Positions 51,373 through 64,000 of a stretch of 64,000 bases of DNA are shown here, in pieces (within the stretch, counting starts at the first letter, position 1; each line of letters begins with the position of its first letter). The DNA comes from an uncultured Clostridia bacterium (GTDB lineage: Bacteria > Bacillota > Clostridia > Oscillospirales > Acutalibacteraceae). Location of the stretch: contig CANRPD010000001.1 of the NCBI GenBank assembly GCA_947632385.1, positions 1 through 64,000 on the forward strand. The letters run 5' to 3'. A program made the translations under genes and the position numbers. The notes below the pieces were generated by a model, which had not been told where the DNA came from, made no database searches, and saw nothing but the letters and a program-made list of their open reading frames with translations.

Positions 51373-52187
51373 GCCCGGCGGTCTTTCGGGCGCGGGACAA
51401 GCGCTTTCCCCTGGACCGGGTGTACGTCATGGGGATCCTCAACGTGACCCCGGATTCGTTTTCCGACGGTGGCCGCTACTTTGGCGAGGACGCCGCCATG
51501 GCCCGGGCGGTGCAGATGGCTCAGGAGGGCGCAGATATCATCGACATCGGCGGCCAGTCCACCCGGCCAGGGTACACGCCCATCTCTCCCGAGGAAGAAT
51601 GGGCGCGGATCCGTGCGGTCCTGCCCCGGGTGATCCGGGAGACCGGACGGGCGGTGTCCGTGGACACATTTTACCCCTGGGTGGCGATTCGGGCGCTGGA
51701 GGCCGGAGCCCACATCCTCAACGATGTGACGGGCTTTTCGGAGGCCATGTTTCAGGCGGCGGCCGGGTCCGGCTGCGGCTGTGTGGTCACCTTCCCTCGG
51801 GGCGGCGCGGGAGCAGATGTCTGTACCGCGGCTCACCGCTTCTTTTTGGACCGCCTGGAAATGGCCCGGCGTTCCGGCATCGACGGGGAGCAGCTGTGTT
51901 TCGATCCCGGCATCGGCTTTGGCAAAACCATGGACGAAAACCTGCGGCTGCTGGCCCGGGTGGACCGCACCCGGGTCCCCGGGACGGCGTTCCTCATGGC
52001 AGCCTCCCGCAAGCGGGTCACGGGCTTTCCCTGCGGCGACCCGCCCTTTGCAGAACGCTTGCCCGCCACGCTGGCGGCGCACACCGCTGCCATTCTGGGC
52101 GGGGCGGATCTGGTGCGGGTCCACGATGTGAAGGAAGGGGTCCAGGCGGCCCAAATGGCCCTGGCCCTTCGTCAGGCAAAGGAGTGA
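51369..52187 (+). CDS. folP: Dihydropteroate synthase
   Basis: Joins p-aminobenzoate and dihydropterin pyrophosphate. The 272-aa TIM-barrel protein has '[19 protein letters not shown]', [15 protein letters not shown] and the C-terminal RVHDV motif. It is the sulfonamide target. The start is the ATG that overlaps the folE stop (ATGA), not the long upstream extension in the ORF track. Confidence 0.96.
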   Translation: MSPAVFRARDKRFPLDRVYVMGILNVTPDSFSDGGRYFGEDAAMARAVQMAQEGADIIDIGGQSTRPGYTPISPEEEWARIRAVLPRVIRETGRAVSVDTFYPWVAIRALEAGAHILNDVTGFSEAMFQAAAGSGCGCVVTFPRGGAGADVCTAAHRFFLDRLEMARRSGIDGEQLCFDPGIGFGKTMDENLRLLARVDRTRVPGTAFLMAASRKRVTGFPCGDPPFAERLPATLAAHTAAILGGADLVRVHDVKEGVQAAQMALALRQAKE

Positions 52188-52192
52188 TTCCC

Positions 52193-52582
52193 ATGGACAA
52201 GATCCTGCTCAAAGGTCTGGAGATCTTCGCATATCACGGGGTGAACCCGGAGGAAAAGGCGGACGGGCAGACTTTCCAGCTCGATCTGACGCTGGAGGCG
52301 GATCTTTCCGCTGCCCGGCACAGCGACGATCTCAACGACACGGTGAACTATGCCGCCGTCCGGAAAACGGTCCAGCGGGCGTTCACTGCGGAAAAGTATG
52401 ACCTCATCGAGCGGGCGGCCCAGGTCGTCTGCGATGCGGTCCTGGGGGAACACCCGCAGGTGCAGCGGGTCACGGTGCTGCTGAAAAAACCGAATGCCCC
52501 CATGAATGCGGTCTTTGACTACGCCGGGGTCGAGATCACCCAGGCCCGGGCGGAGAACCCTGGGAAAGGAGATGCTACGTAG
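52193..52582 (+). CDS. folB: Dihydroneopterin aldolase
   Basis: A 129-aa enzyme that cleaves dihydroneopterin to hydroxymethyl-dihydropterin. 'LLKGLEIFAYHGVNPEEKAD' with the catalytic-site residues and 'LIERAAQVVCDAVL' are family motifs, with the late lysine in KKPNAPMN. The ORF track gives a false long start; the ATG at 52193 has ggagtgattcc in front. The stop is directly followed by the folK start. Confidence 0.95.
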   Translation: MDKILLKGLEIFAYHGVNPEEKADGQTFQLDLTLEADLSAARHSDDLNDTVNYAAVRKTVQRAFTAEKYDLIERAAQVVCDAVLGEHPQVQRVTVLLKKPNAPMNAVFDYAGVEITQARAENPGKGDAT

Positions 52583-53938
52583 ATGAAAGCGGTCTTAGGC
52601 CTGGGTGCCAACCTGGGCGACCGGGTGGGGAACCTGCAAAAGGCGGTCTTTGCCGTTTCGCAGCTGCCGGATACCCAGGTCCTGGCGGTCTCCGGCGTCT
52701 ATGAGACCGAACCCTTCGACGTGCTGTCTCCACAGGACCAGTACCTGAATGCGTGCCTGCTGGTGGAGACGAAGTGCCCGCCGGAGGACCTGCTGGCATC
52801 CTGCCTGCAGATCGAATCCGCCTTGGGTCGGGTGCGCACGGAATACCACGGGGCGCGCACCGTGGACATCGACATTTTGCTCGTAGAGGGGTACGAGAGC
52901 CACACCCCGCGGCTCACTGTGCCGCATACGGGCATTTTGGAACGGGCCTTTGTGCTGGTCCCCCTGCTGGACCTGTTCCCCACGGGAGAAGCCCTGGGCT
53001 TTTCCTTTGGGCAGGCATTGGCGCAGGTGGATCGGACAGGTGTGGTCCCGTTTGGAGAACTTTTCAGCGAGAAAGGAAGGAAAGCCATGGATCGAAAAGT
53101 CATTTCTGTCTTGGAGACGGTGGACGTTGCCACCGGAGAGCGCCGTGTGGAGCACACGTTCGACAAGACCATCGAAGCGCCCAACTGGCTTGCGCCGGAC
53201 ACCCTGCTGTACAACAGCGGCGGAGAGCTCTGGTTCTACACGCTTTCCACCGGGGAAAGCACCCTGCTGGATACGGGGACGGTGCGGTTCTGCAACAATG
53301 ACCACGTGATCTCGCCGGACGGCAAATATGTGGGCATTTCCAGCGGCGCCGCCGGGGATTGGCGCTCTGCGGTGTACATCTGTCCCCTCACCGGCGGAGA
53401 GCCCCGCCGCGTCACGGAGAACACCCCCAGCTATCTCCACGGGTGGTCGCCGGACGGCAAGACCCTGGCCTACTGCGCGGAGCGCAACGGCAATTTCGAC
53501 GTGTACACCATCCCGGTGGAGGGGGGAGAGGAGACCCGGCTCACCGTGGCGGAAGGGCTGGACGACGGCCCCGAATATGCCCCGGACGGGCAGCAGATCT
53601 GGTTCAATTCCGTGCGTTCCGGCCTGATGCAGGTCTGGCGCATGAACCCGGACGGCACCCAGCAGGTCCGGGTCACCAAGGACGAGGAGAGCAACTGCTG
53701 GTTCCCCCACCTTTCTCCGGACGGCCGGACCGTGGCTTATATCGCCTACAAAAAGGGCGATGTACAGCCGGGGGACCACCCGCCCCAGAAGAACGTGGAG
53801 ATCCGGCTGATAGATGCCGACGGCGGGAACACCCGGGTGCTGGTCCGACTCTTTGGCGGACAGGGCACCCTGAACGTCAACAGCTGGTCGCCGGACGGCA
53901 AGCGCCTGGCCTTTGTCAGCTACCGTCTGGCAGACTGA
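52583..53938 (+). CDS. folK: HPPK (FolK) fused in frame to a TolB-like beta-propeller
   Basis: A 451-aa frame with two unrelated parts. Residues 1 to about 165 are 6-hydroxymethyl-7,8-dihydropterin pyrophosphokinase ('MKAVLGLGANLGDRVGNLQK', SALGRVRTEYHGARTVDIDILL broken as usual), which completes the fol pathway encoded just upstream. Residues from about 169 are a TolB/WD40-like propeller with repeated SPDGK blades ('HVISPDGKYVGISSGAAGDW', SPDGKTLAYCAERNG, SPDGRTVAYIAY, SPDGKRLAFVSY). There is no stop between them, and the join contains an ideal ribosome site plus ATG (53087), so the propeller can also be made alone. FolK usually ends near residue 160, so a lost stop is the simplest explanation. 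Confidence 0.88.
   Translation: MKAVLGLGANLGDRVGNLQKAVFAVSQLPDTQVLAVSGVYETEPFDVLSPQDQYLNACLLVETKCPPEDLLASCLQIESALGRVRTEYHGARTVDIDILLVEGYESHTPRLTVPHTGILERAFVLVPLLDLFPTGEALGFSFGQALAQVDRTGVVPFGELFSEKGRKAMDRKVISVLETVDVATGERRVEHTFDKTIEAPNWLAPDTLLYNSGGELWFYTLSTGESTLLDTGTVRFCNNDHVISPDGKYVGISSGAAGDWRSAVYICPLTGGEPRRVTENTPSYLHGWSPDGKTLAYCAERNGNFDVYTIPVEGGEETRLTVAEGLDDGPEYAPDGQQIWFNSVRSGLMQVWRMNPDGTQQVRVTKDEESNCWFPHLSPDGRTVAYIAYKKGDVQPGDHPPQKNVEIRLIDADGGNTRVLVRLFGGQGTLNVNSWSPDGKRLAFVSYRLAD
53071..53089 (+). promoter_or_regulatory. Internal ribosome site and start for a stand-alone propeller protein
   Basis: gaaaggaaggaaagcc directly precedes ATG 53087 inside the fused frame. Initiation here would give a 283-aa TolB-like protein without the FolK part. 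A normal gene start kept at the join argues that two genes became fused by losing the folK stop. Confidence 0.7.
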
Positions 53939-53965
53939 CGGTCGTTTTCACAGCGCATCGCTTGA

Positions 53966-53994
53966 GAGGACGCTTTTGGGCGTCCTCTTTTTTT
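53966..53994 (+). terminator. Terminator of the galT-folate operon
   Basis: GAGGACGC-TTTTGG-GCGTCCTC followed by TTTTTTT, 27 nt after the stop. Confidence 0.93.
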
Positions 53995-54052
53995 GCCGGT
54001 ATCTGCGTCCGGCGGACCTGCCTGCGGGTCCCGGCGCCCGCCCACCCGCCCT

Positions 54053-54134
54053 CCGCCCCGCCGTCTGGGCCGGGGCCCAGGCGCTTTTCGCCCAGCGAAA
54101 AGCCGCCGAACCCTTGGGTTCGGCGGCGGGGCGG
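54053..54134. repeat. Cloverleaf element F
   Basis: The outer stem is CCGCCCCGC/GCGGGGCGG. Arm 1 is CGTCTGGGCC/GGCCCAGGCG with one G.T pair. Arm 2 is CTTTTCGC-CCA-GCGAAAAG. Arm 3 is CGCCGAACC with GGTTCGGCG. Arm 2 has the compensating change TTTTGC to TTTTCGC/GCGAAAA. It lies 15 nt beyond the stop of the minus-strand mannosyltransferase gene, so it would act as that gene's terminator. Confidence 0.87.
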
Positions 54135-54148
54135 CCCGGCTTCGGCCG

Positions 54149-60420
<6,272 letters not shown>

Positions 60421-60442
60421 TCCATCCTTTTCCAACCCATCC

Positions 60443-60469
60443 GGACGGACAGCTTCCCGCTGTCCGTCC
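60443..60469 (+). terminator. Terminator of the beta-galactosidase gene
   Basis: GGACGGACAGC-TTCCC-GCTGTCCGTCC, an 11-bp perfect stem followed by TTGTCTGT. Confidence 0.75.
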
Positions 60470-60479
60470 TTGTCTGTGC

Positions 60480-60762
60480 CCGGGTCCGTGGCCGGACGGG
60501 CCAAGCCGCGGCCCCTGCCGGGGCAGGGCAAGTCGCGCCTCGCGCGTTCCGCGCTGACGCCTACTAGAAAAAGGTGGGTCGTCGCGCCCTGTCCGTGCCA
60601 GGACGGGGCAAAGCCGCGGGCCAGCACCTACTGGAAATCAGTGGGTCGTCGCGCCCGCCGGTGGCCCGACAGGCCTGTGTCGCGGGCCAGCGCCTACTGG
60701 AAAAAAGCAAGCCATCGCGCCCGCCGGTTTGCAAAACCGGCAAGGGCCCCCACCCGCCTCCC
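60480..60762. repeat. GC-rich repeat block before cloverleaf G
   Basis: It contains four copies of the motif family gggccaagccgcgg / ggccagcacctactgg / tgggtcgtcgcgccc at about 60495-60735, spaced 27 to 80 nt apart. The CCAG...CTGG part can form a small hairpin. The same family occurs at 10600-11240 and 61087-61180. No coding frame is supported. Confidence 0.65.
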
Positions 60763-60857
60763 CCGTCTCGCCGCCTGCGCCTTTCGGCGCAGGCGCTTTT
60801 GCTCCGCAAAAGTGGGGGATGGGGTCGAAGTTCAGACCCCATCCCCCCGCGAGACGG
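60763..60857. repeat. Cloverleaf element G
   Basis: The outer stem is CCGTCTCGC/GCGAGACGG. Arm 1 is CGCCTGCGCC-TTTC-GGCGCAGGCG. Arm 2 is CTTTTGC-TCC-GCAAAAG. Arm 3 is a 13-bp stem GGGGGATGGGGTC/GACCCCATCCCCC. It shares the outer stem, arm 2 and flanks (cacccgcctcc before, cagccggtgg after) with C and H, but arm 3 is entirely different. Confidence 0.88.
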
Positions 60858-60976
60858 CAGCCGGTGGCTCAGCAGCCAAAACCCCTTCCAGCCCGCTTCC
60901 GGCCCCTTTTTGCCCCCTTCCGGTCCACTTCCGGTATGGTTCAGACCCTGTTTTTGCCGGTTCACGACATTTGTTC

Positions 60977-61434
60977 AAATATGAACAAATTGTAAATTTT
61001 AAATTATTTTCAAAAAAGTTTCCCTCTCCAGGGAAACTTTACCCCTTTTAATAGGGGATATATGGGAGGACTTTTATCCGTGGCCGGACGGGCCAAGCCG
61101 CGGCCCCTGCCGGGGCAGGGCAAGTCGCGGGGCGCGCGGTCCCCGCGCTGACGCCTACTGGAAACCAGTGGGTTGTCGCGCCCATCAGTTTCCGATTTCC
61201 GCAAGTTTCTCCTGCGAATCTCACCAACTTGCACGAACCCCGCCGCAACCCCTCGATTCCCAGCTCCAACCCGCTCAATTTCCCCTTTGAACGTGCCGGA
61301 ACGCAACTCCGCCCCACCAAAAAATCCATCTCGCCCGCCCACCCGCCTCCCCCGTCTCGCCGCCTGCTCCGCAGGCGCTTTTGCTCCGCAAAAGGGAGGG
61401 TGGGCCAAGAACAGGCCCACCCTCCGCGAGACGG
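60977..61434. repeat. Composite intergenic repeat, copy 2
   Basis: Same order as copy 1 (10500-10946): the aaatatgaacaaattgtaaa leader, a minus-strand terminator hairpin GTTTCCCT/AGGGAAAC with TTTTTT, the ccccttttaataggggatatatggg segment and the GC-rich motif family. A stretch sharing GTTTCC, TTTCCGCAA and cgctcaatt-type words follows, then cloverleaf H. It differs from copy 1 by many substitutions and a few indels. It lies between the convergent lacZ and GNAT genes. Confidence 0.75.
61352..61434. repeat. Cloverleaf element H
   Basis: 83 nt with no unpaired junction base. The outer stem is CCGTCTCGC/GCGAGACGG. Arm 1 is CGCCTGC-TCC-GCAGGCG. Arm 2 is CTTTTGC-TCC-GCAAAAG. Arm 3 is GGAGGGTGGGCC/GGCCCACCCTCC with a 7-nt loop. 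It is 93 nt from the stop of the minus-strand GNAT gene. Confidence 0.88.
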
Positions 61435-61527
61435 CAGTTGCACCGAACCCTGCCCGAACCCCGCCCCAGCCCCGCAAAAACGCCCCTCCAGCTGCTCCAG
61501 GCCCCTTTTTGCCGGGCACAAGCAGGC

Positions 61528-62430
61528 TCACAGCGCCTTTTGGGCCATCATGTAGTAGGCAGACGGCGCAAACCCCGCCCGGCCGTAGAGCCGCTCCAGG
61601 CCGGAGTAGGTGTAGCCCAGAAACCCCTGCCGCATCCCGGCGCCCCGCATGACTGCCACCGCAAACCGGCACAGGCGGGTGGCCGTGCCCCGGTGCTGGC
61701 CCTCCGGCCGAACGGCGGTGCAGCCCAGGCTGCCCACCCCCGGTCCCTCCACGCCCAGGGAAACCAGCAGCCCGCCCAGCGCCTCCCCCTGGGGAGAGAC
61801 CGCGATCACGGCCCGTTCCGGCGCATGTTCGGCATAGCAGTCCGGGTTTTGGTAGTATTTTTCAAACCCAGGTTCGGCGGCCCGCACCGCAGCGCACAGG
61901 GCTTCCCGGTCCTCCGGCCGGGCCCAGCGGCAGCGCACGCCGTTTTCCGGGAGAGCTTGGCCCGGCAGCGGCCGGGAGAGGTCCACCGTCATGTCGAAAA
62001 AATCGCAGTCCGCGGCGTGGCGATAGCCCCGCTTGGCGAAAAACCGGGCGGCCTCGTCGGTGAGCCCCGCCGGGATGTGGGTCTCGTCGCCGCCGAAAAA
62101 GCTCTTTCCGGTGGGCACGCCGGGGGTGAGGTAGCCGTCGCCTGCCCCCACGGTGAGTTGGGGTTCGCCGGCGGCCCGGGCGGCGTCCTCCGCCCGGCGC
62201 AGCAGCGCCCCGCCCAGCCCCTGCCGCCGCAGCGGCTCGTCCACCGCCAGCAGCAGGACCGTTCCGGCCTGCAGCACGGCAGCGGCCGCCAGCTGGCCCC
62301 CCGCCCGGTGGGCAAACACCCGGTTTCTCGGGTCCGACAGCACCCGGAGCAGGGTGTTTGCGGCCCGGTAGGAAAAGGGAAAGCAGCGCCGGAACAGCCC
62401 GGCCAGCTCCCCCGGCGTGGCAGTCATCAT
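61528..62430 (-). CDS. Tandem GNAT-family N-acetyltransferase
   Basis: A 300-aa protein with two GNAT folds. The first (about 1-140) has the acetyl-CoA loop 'VDEPLRRQGLGGALLRRAED'. The second (about 165-300) has a weaker RPEGQHRGTATRL loop and the late 'YTYSGLERLYGRAGFAPSAY', which is typical of GNAT C-termini. Substrate unknown. The start is MMTATPG behind GCAGGAGGA; the long N-terminal extension in the ORF track is translated repeat DNA. The tandem repeat array begins 13 nt upstream of its start codon. Confidence 0.87.
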   Translation of the reverse strand: MMTATPGELAGLFRRCFPFSYRAANTLLRVLSDPRNRVFAHRAGGQLAAAAVLQAGTVLLLAVDEPLRRQGLGGALLRRAEDAARAAGEPQLTVGAGDGYLTPGVPTGKSFFGGDETHIPAGLTDEAARFFAKRGYRHAADCDFFDMTVDLSRPLPGQALPENGVRCRWARPEDREALCAAVRAAEPGFEKYYQNPDCYAEHAPERAVIAVSPQGEALGGLLVSLGVEGPGVGSLGCTAVRPEGQHRGTATRLCRFAVAVMRGAGMRQGFLGYTYSGLERLYGRAGFAPSAYYMMAQKAL

Positions 62431-62442
62431 GGTCCATCCTCC

Positions 62443-63145
62443 TGCAAAATCAAGCCGGAAACGCGCACCATCCCGCCATTTTCCGGAACACTCGGGCTCG
62501 CGCCGGTTGGGCCTGCTGCCCGGCCAACTCTCCTGCAAAATCAGGCTGGAATGTGCATCGTCCCGCCGTTTTCCGGAACACTCGGGCTCGCGCCGGTTGG
62601 GCCTGCTGCCCGGCCAACTCGCTTGCAAAATCAGGCCGGAACGTGCATCGTCCCGCCATTTTCCGGGAAAATCAGGCCGCGCCCGGCCGTGTTCATTCTC
62701 CGTGCAAAACGAGCCGAAATGCGCACCATCCCGCCGTTTTTCGGAACACTCGGGCCCGCGCCGGTTGCGGCTCGCGCCCCGCCGGCCCACTCGCTTGCAA
62801 AATCAAGCCGAAACGCGCTTCATCCCGCCATTTTCCGGGGAATTCATGGCCCGCACCGGGTCAGGCCGCGCCCGGCCCCGTTCATTCTCCGTGCAAAACG
62901 AGCCGGAACGTGCATCGTCCCGCCATTTTCCGGGAAATTCATGGCCCGCACCGGGTCAGACCTCGCCCGGCCCCGTCCATTCTCCGTGCAAAACGAGCCG
63001 AAACGCGCACCATCCCGCCATTTTCCGGAACACTCGGGCCCGCGCCGGTTGGGCCCGCTGCCCGGCCCACTCGCTTGCAAAATCAAGCCGAAACGCGCAC
63101 CATCCCGCCATTTTCCGGGAAAATCAGGCCGCACCGGTGGTGCCC
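62443..63145. repeat. Tandem array of eight 79-96-bp units
   Basis: Units start at 62443, 62534, 62624, 62703, 62796, 62892, 62987 and 63076. Each has a conserved core of about 43 nt that starts TGCAAAAT or TGCAAAAC, continues with GCCGAAACGCGCACCATCCC and ends in CCATTTTCCGG. The core is followed by one of two spacer types: A with cactcgggcccgcgccggtt, or B with tcaggccgcgcccggcc. Type A and type B spacers are intermixed. Unit length is not a multiple of three, so it does not encode a repeated peptide. It fills the gap between the GNAT gene and alr, both on the minus strand. Confidence 0.88.
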
Positions 63146-63160
63146 CACCGCGCCGCCCGG

Positions 63161-64000
63161 TCATTCCCCCTGCAGCAGGGGGTCGTACACGCTCTCCAGG
63201 ACGCCGTTTTTCCAGTAGACCCGGGGGACGCGCTTGGACAGGCCGCAGACCACCTCGTAGGGGATGGTGTTCTCCCAGCGGGCCAGGTCGTCGGCGGTGA
63301 GGGTCTCATCGCCGTCGGCGCCGATGAGGGTCACCGTGTCGCCCATGGACACCTCCGGCAGGCCCGTGACGTCCACCATGAGCTGGTCCATGCAGATGCG
63401 GCCCAAAATGGGGCACCGCCGGCCGTGGAGGAGCACCCAGCCGCCCCCTGCCGCCAGGGCCCGGGGGTAGCCGTCGGCGTAGCCGATGGGCACCGTGGCC
63501 ACCTGCATCGCCTGCCGGGCGGTGAACTGCCGGCCGTAGCTGACGGTGGCCCCGGGGAGCAGGGTCTTCACGTGGGACACCACGGACCGCAGGGACAGCA
63601 CGGGCCGCAGGTCCGGCCGGGCCCGCAGCGCCCCCGAGGGCGGCAGGCCGTAGAGCACGATGCCGGCCCGGACCATGTCCAGGTGGGAGAGGGGGTAGTC
63701 GAAGACGGCGGCGGAGTTGGCGCAGTGCCGCAGGGGGAACCGCACCCCGCACCGCTGCAGGGACTCGATCATCTCCTTGAAGCAGCCGAACTGCTGCATG
63801 GTGAAGGCGTCTCCCGCGGCGCCCTCGTCGGACACGGCGAAGTGGGTGAAGATGCCCTCCGGGAGGAGCCCCGGCAGGGCGCAGGCGGCGCGGATCTCCT
63901 CCACGCTGGCCTCGTCCCGGAACAGGTCCTGGAAGCAGAAGCCCAGGCGGCTCATGCCGGTGTCCACCTTGATGTGCACGTGCAGCTGCACCCCCGCCGC
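63161..64000 (-). CDS. alr: Alanine racemase, partial (5' end beyond the window)
   Basis: A PLP enzyme that makes D-alanine for peptidoglycan. 280 residues of the C-terminal part are visible. 'HIKVDTGMSRLGF' is the family signature just inside the window edge, then 'LPLSHLDMVRAGIVLYGLPP'-like barrel segments and the C-terminal beta domain with 'RRCPILGRICMDQLMVDVTG' containing the catalytic tyrosine-loop region and the conserved MDQ. The N-terminal PLP lysine is outside. The stop is 16 nt after the last repeat unit of the array. Confidence 0.95.
   Translation of the reverse strand, partial: AAGVQLHVHIKVDTGMSRLGFCFQDLFRDEASVEEIRAACALPGLLPEGIFTHFAVSDEGAAGDAFTMQQFGCFKEMIESLQRCGVRFPLRHCANSAAVFDYPLSHLDMVRAGIVLYGLPPSGALRARPDLRPVLSLRSVVSHVKTLLPGATVSYGRQFTARQAMQVATVPIGYADGYPRALAAGGGWVLLHGRRCPILGRICMDQLMVDVTGLPEVSMGDTVTLIGADGDETLTADDLARWENTIPYEVVCGLSKRVPRVYWKNGVLESVYDPLLQGE

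Noticed and set aside
61048-61521. Protein-coding gene on the minus strand of the composite repeat
   Set aside because: The translations of the two copies look loosely alike, but the common frame breaks at an indel in front of the 'SPPIYP' segment, and there is no start with a ribosome site.
61528-62790. 420-aa version of the GNAT protein with repeat-coded N-terminus
   Set aside because: The extension is made from the tandem array, whose unit lengths do not keep one frame; MMTATPG has a proper ribosome site.
62443-63145. CRISPR array
   Set aside because: The spacers are not unique: two spacer types repeat among the units, unit length varies from 79 to 96 bp, the core diverges between units, and no cas gene is in the window.
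61381-63300. 639-aa plus-strand ORF across the GNAT gene and the repeat array
   Set aside because: It overlaps a clear GNAT gene on the other strand and runs through non-coding repeats; the protein is low-complexity.

Overview
The window is chromosomal DNA of a high-GC, gut-type member of the Clostridia, most likely the Oscillospiraceae (Flavonifractor/Lawsonibacter-like; this is inference from gene content, not a search). The pointers are promoters of the TTGACA-17-TATAAT type, strong AGGAGG ribosome sites with some GTG and TTG starts, a T-box leader, rubrerythrin, a VanW-family lipoprotein, DUF1858, a CsoR/CopZ/CopA copper operon and an ApbE/NusG-II/Gx-transporter cluster. A perfect 16-bp parS palindrome at 35.84 kb suggests the window lies in the origin-proximal part of the chromosome.

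Layout. 0-5.3 kb is a clearly AT-richer island. It carries a type I restriction-modification locus (end of hsdM, hsdS, hsdR) with an uncharacterised HEPN-motif protein between hsdS and hsdR, the position held by the anticodon nuclease gene prrC in the prr locus. 5.4-12 kb has rubrerythrin, a zinc-ribbon membrane protein, an AI-2E family permease, the three-gene Gx-transporter/NusG-II/ApbE operon (minus strand) and a cytidylate-kinase-like protein. 12.2-20.3 kb has a two-component system, an Mrp-type Fe-S carrier ATPase, two nearly identical 31-codon peptide genes each with its own strong promoter, a Nif3-family protein, a T-box leader in front of an HTH-cupin-acyl-CoA synthetase, and a P-loop kinase. 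20.4-23 kb (minus) has a membrane protein, a NUDIX hydrolase and an MGDG-synthase-type glycosyltransferase. 23-35 kb (plus) has a VanW lipoprotein, then nadE, a cysteine desulfurase, thiI, a P-loop protein, cinA, gluQ and a large ABC exporter. 35-40 kb has a MarR/OhrR regulator, parS and the copper operon. 40-46 kb has a MoxR/DUF58/transglutaminase cluster and a DUF5060/DUF4038-type glycosidase. 46-54 kb has a GH25 muramidase, a cation/proton antiporter and a galT-comF-folE-folP-folB-folK operon in which folK runs without a stop into a TolB-like propeller. 54-64 kb has a giant double GT-C mannosyltransferase, a GH2 beta-galactosidase, a repeat-rich zone, a tandem GNAT acetyltransferase, a tandem repeat array and the 3' part of alr.

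The most unusual non-coding content is a family of nine 81-114-nt elements. Each folds into an almost perfect cloverleaf: an outer stem and three hairpins, often with no unpaired base at the junction. Arm sequences differ between copies while pairing is kept. In eight copies the middle arm is a T-rich/A-rich palindrome that can give a U-tract in both directions, and most of these sit just after stop codons. The ninth lies inside an operon and has lost the T-tract. Three of the copies lie within larger GC-rich repeat blocks at about 10.5-11.3 and 60.5-61.4 kb.

Starts were chosen by ribosome-site spacing. Statements about GC content are by eye. No database search or folding program was run, so structures and families are read directly from sequence.
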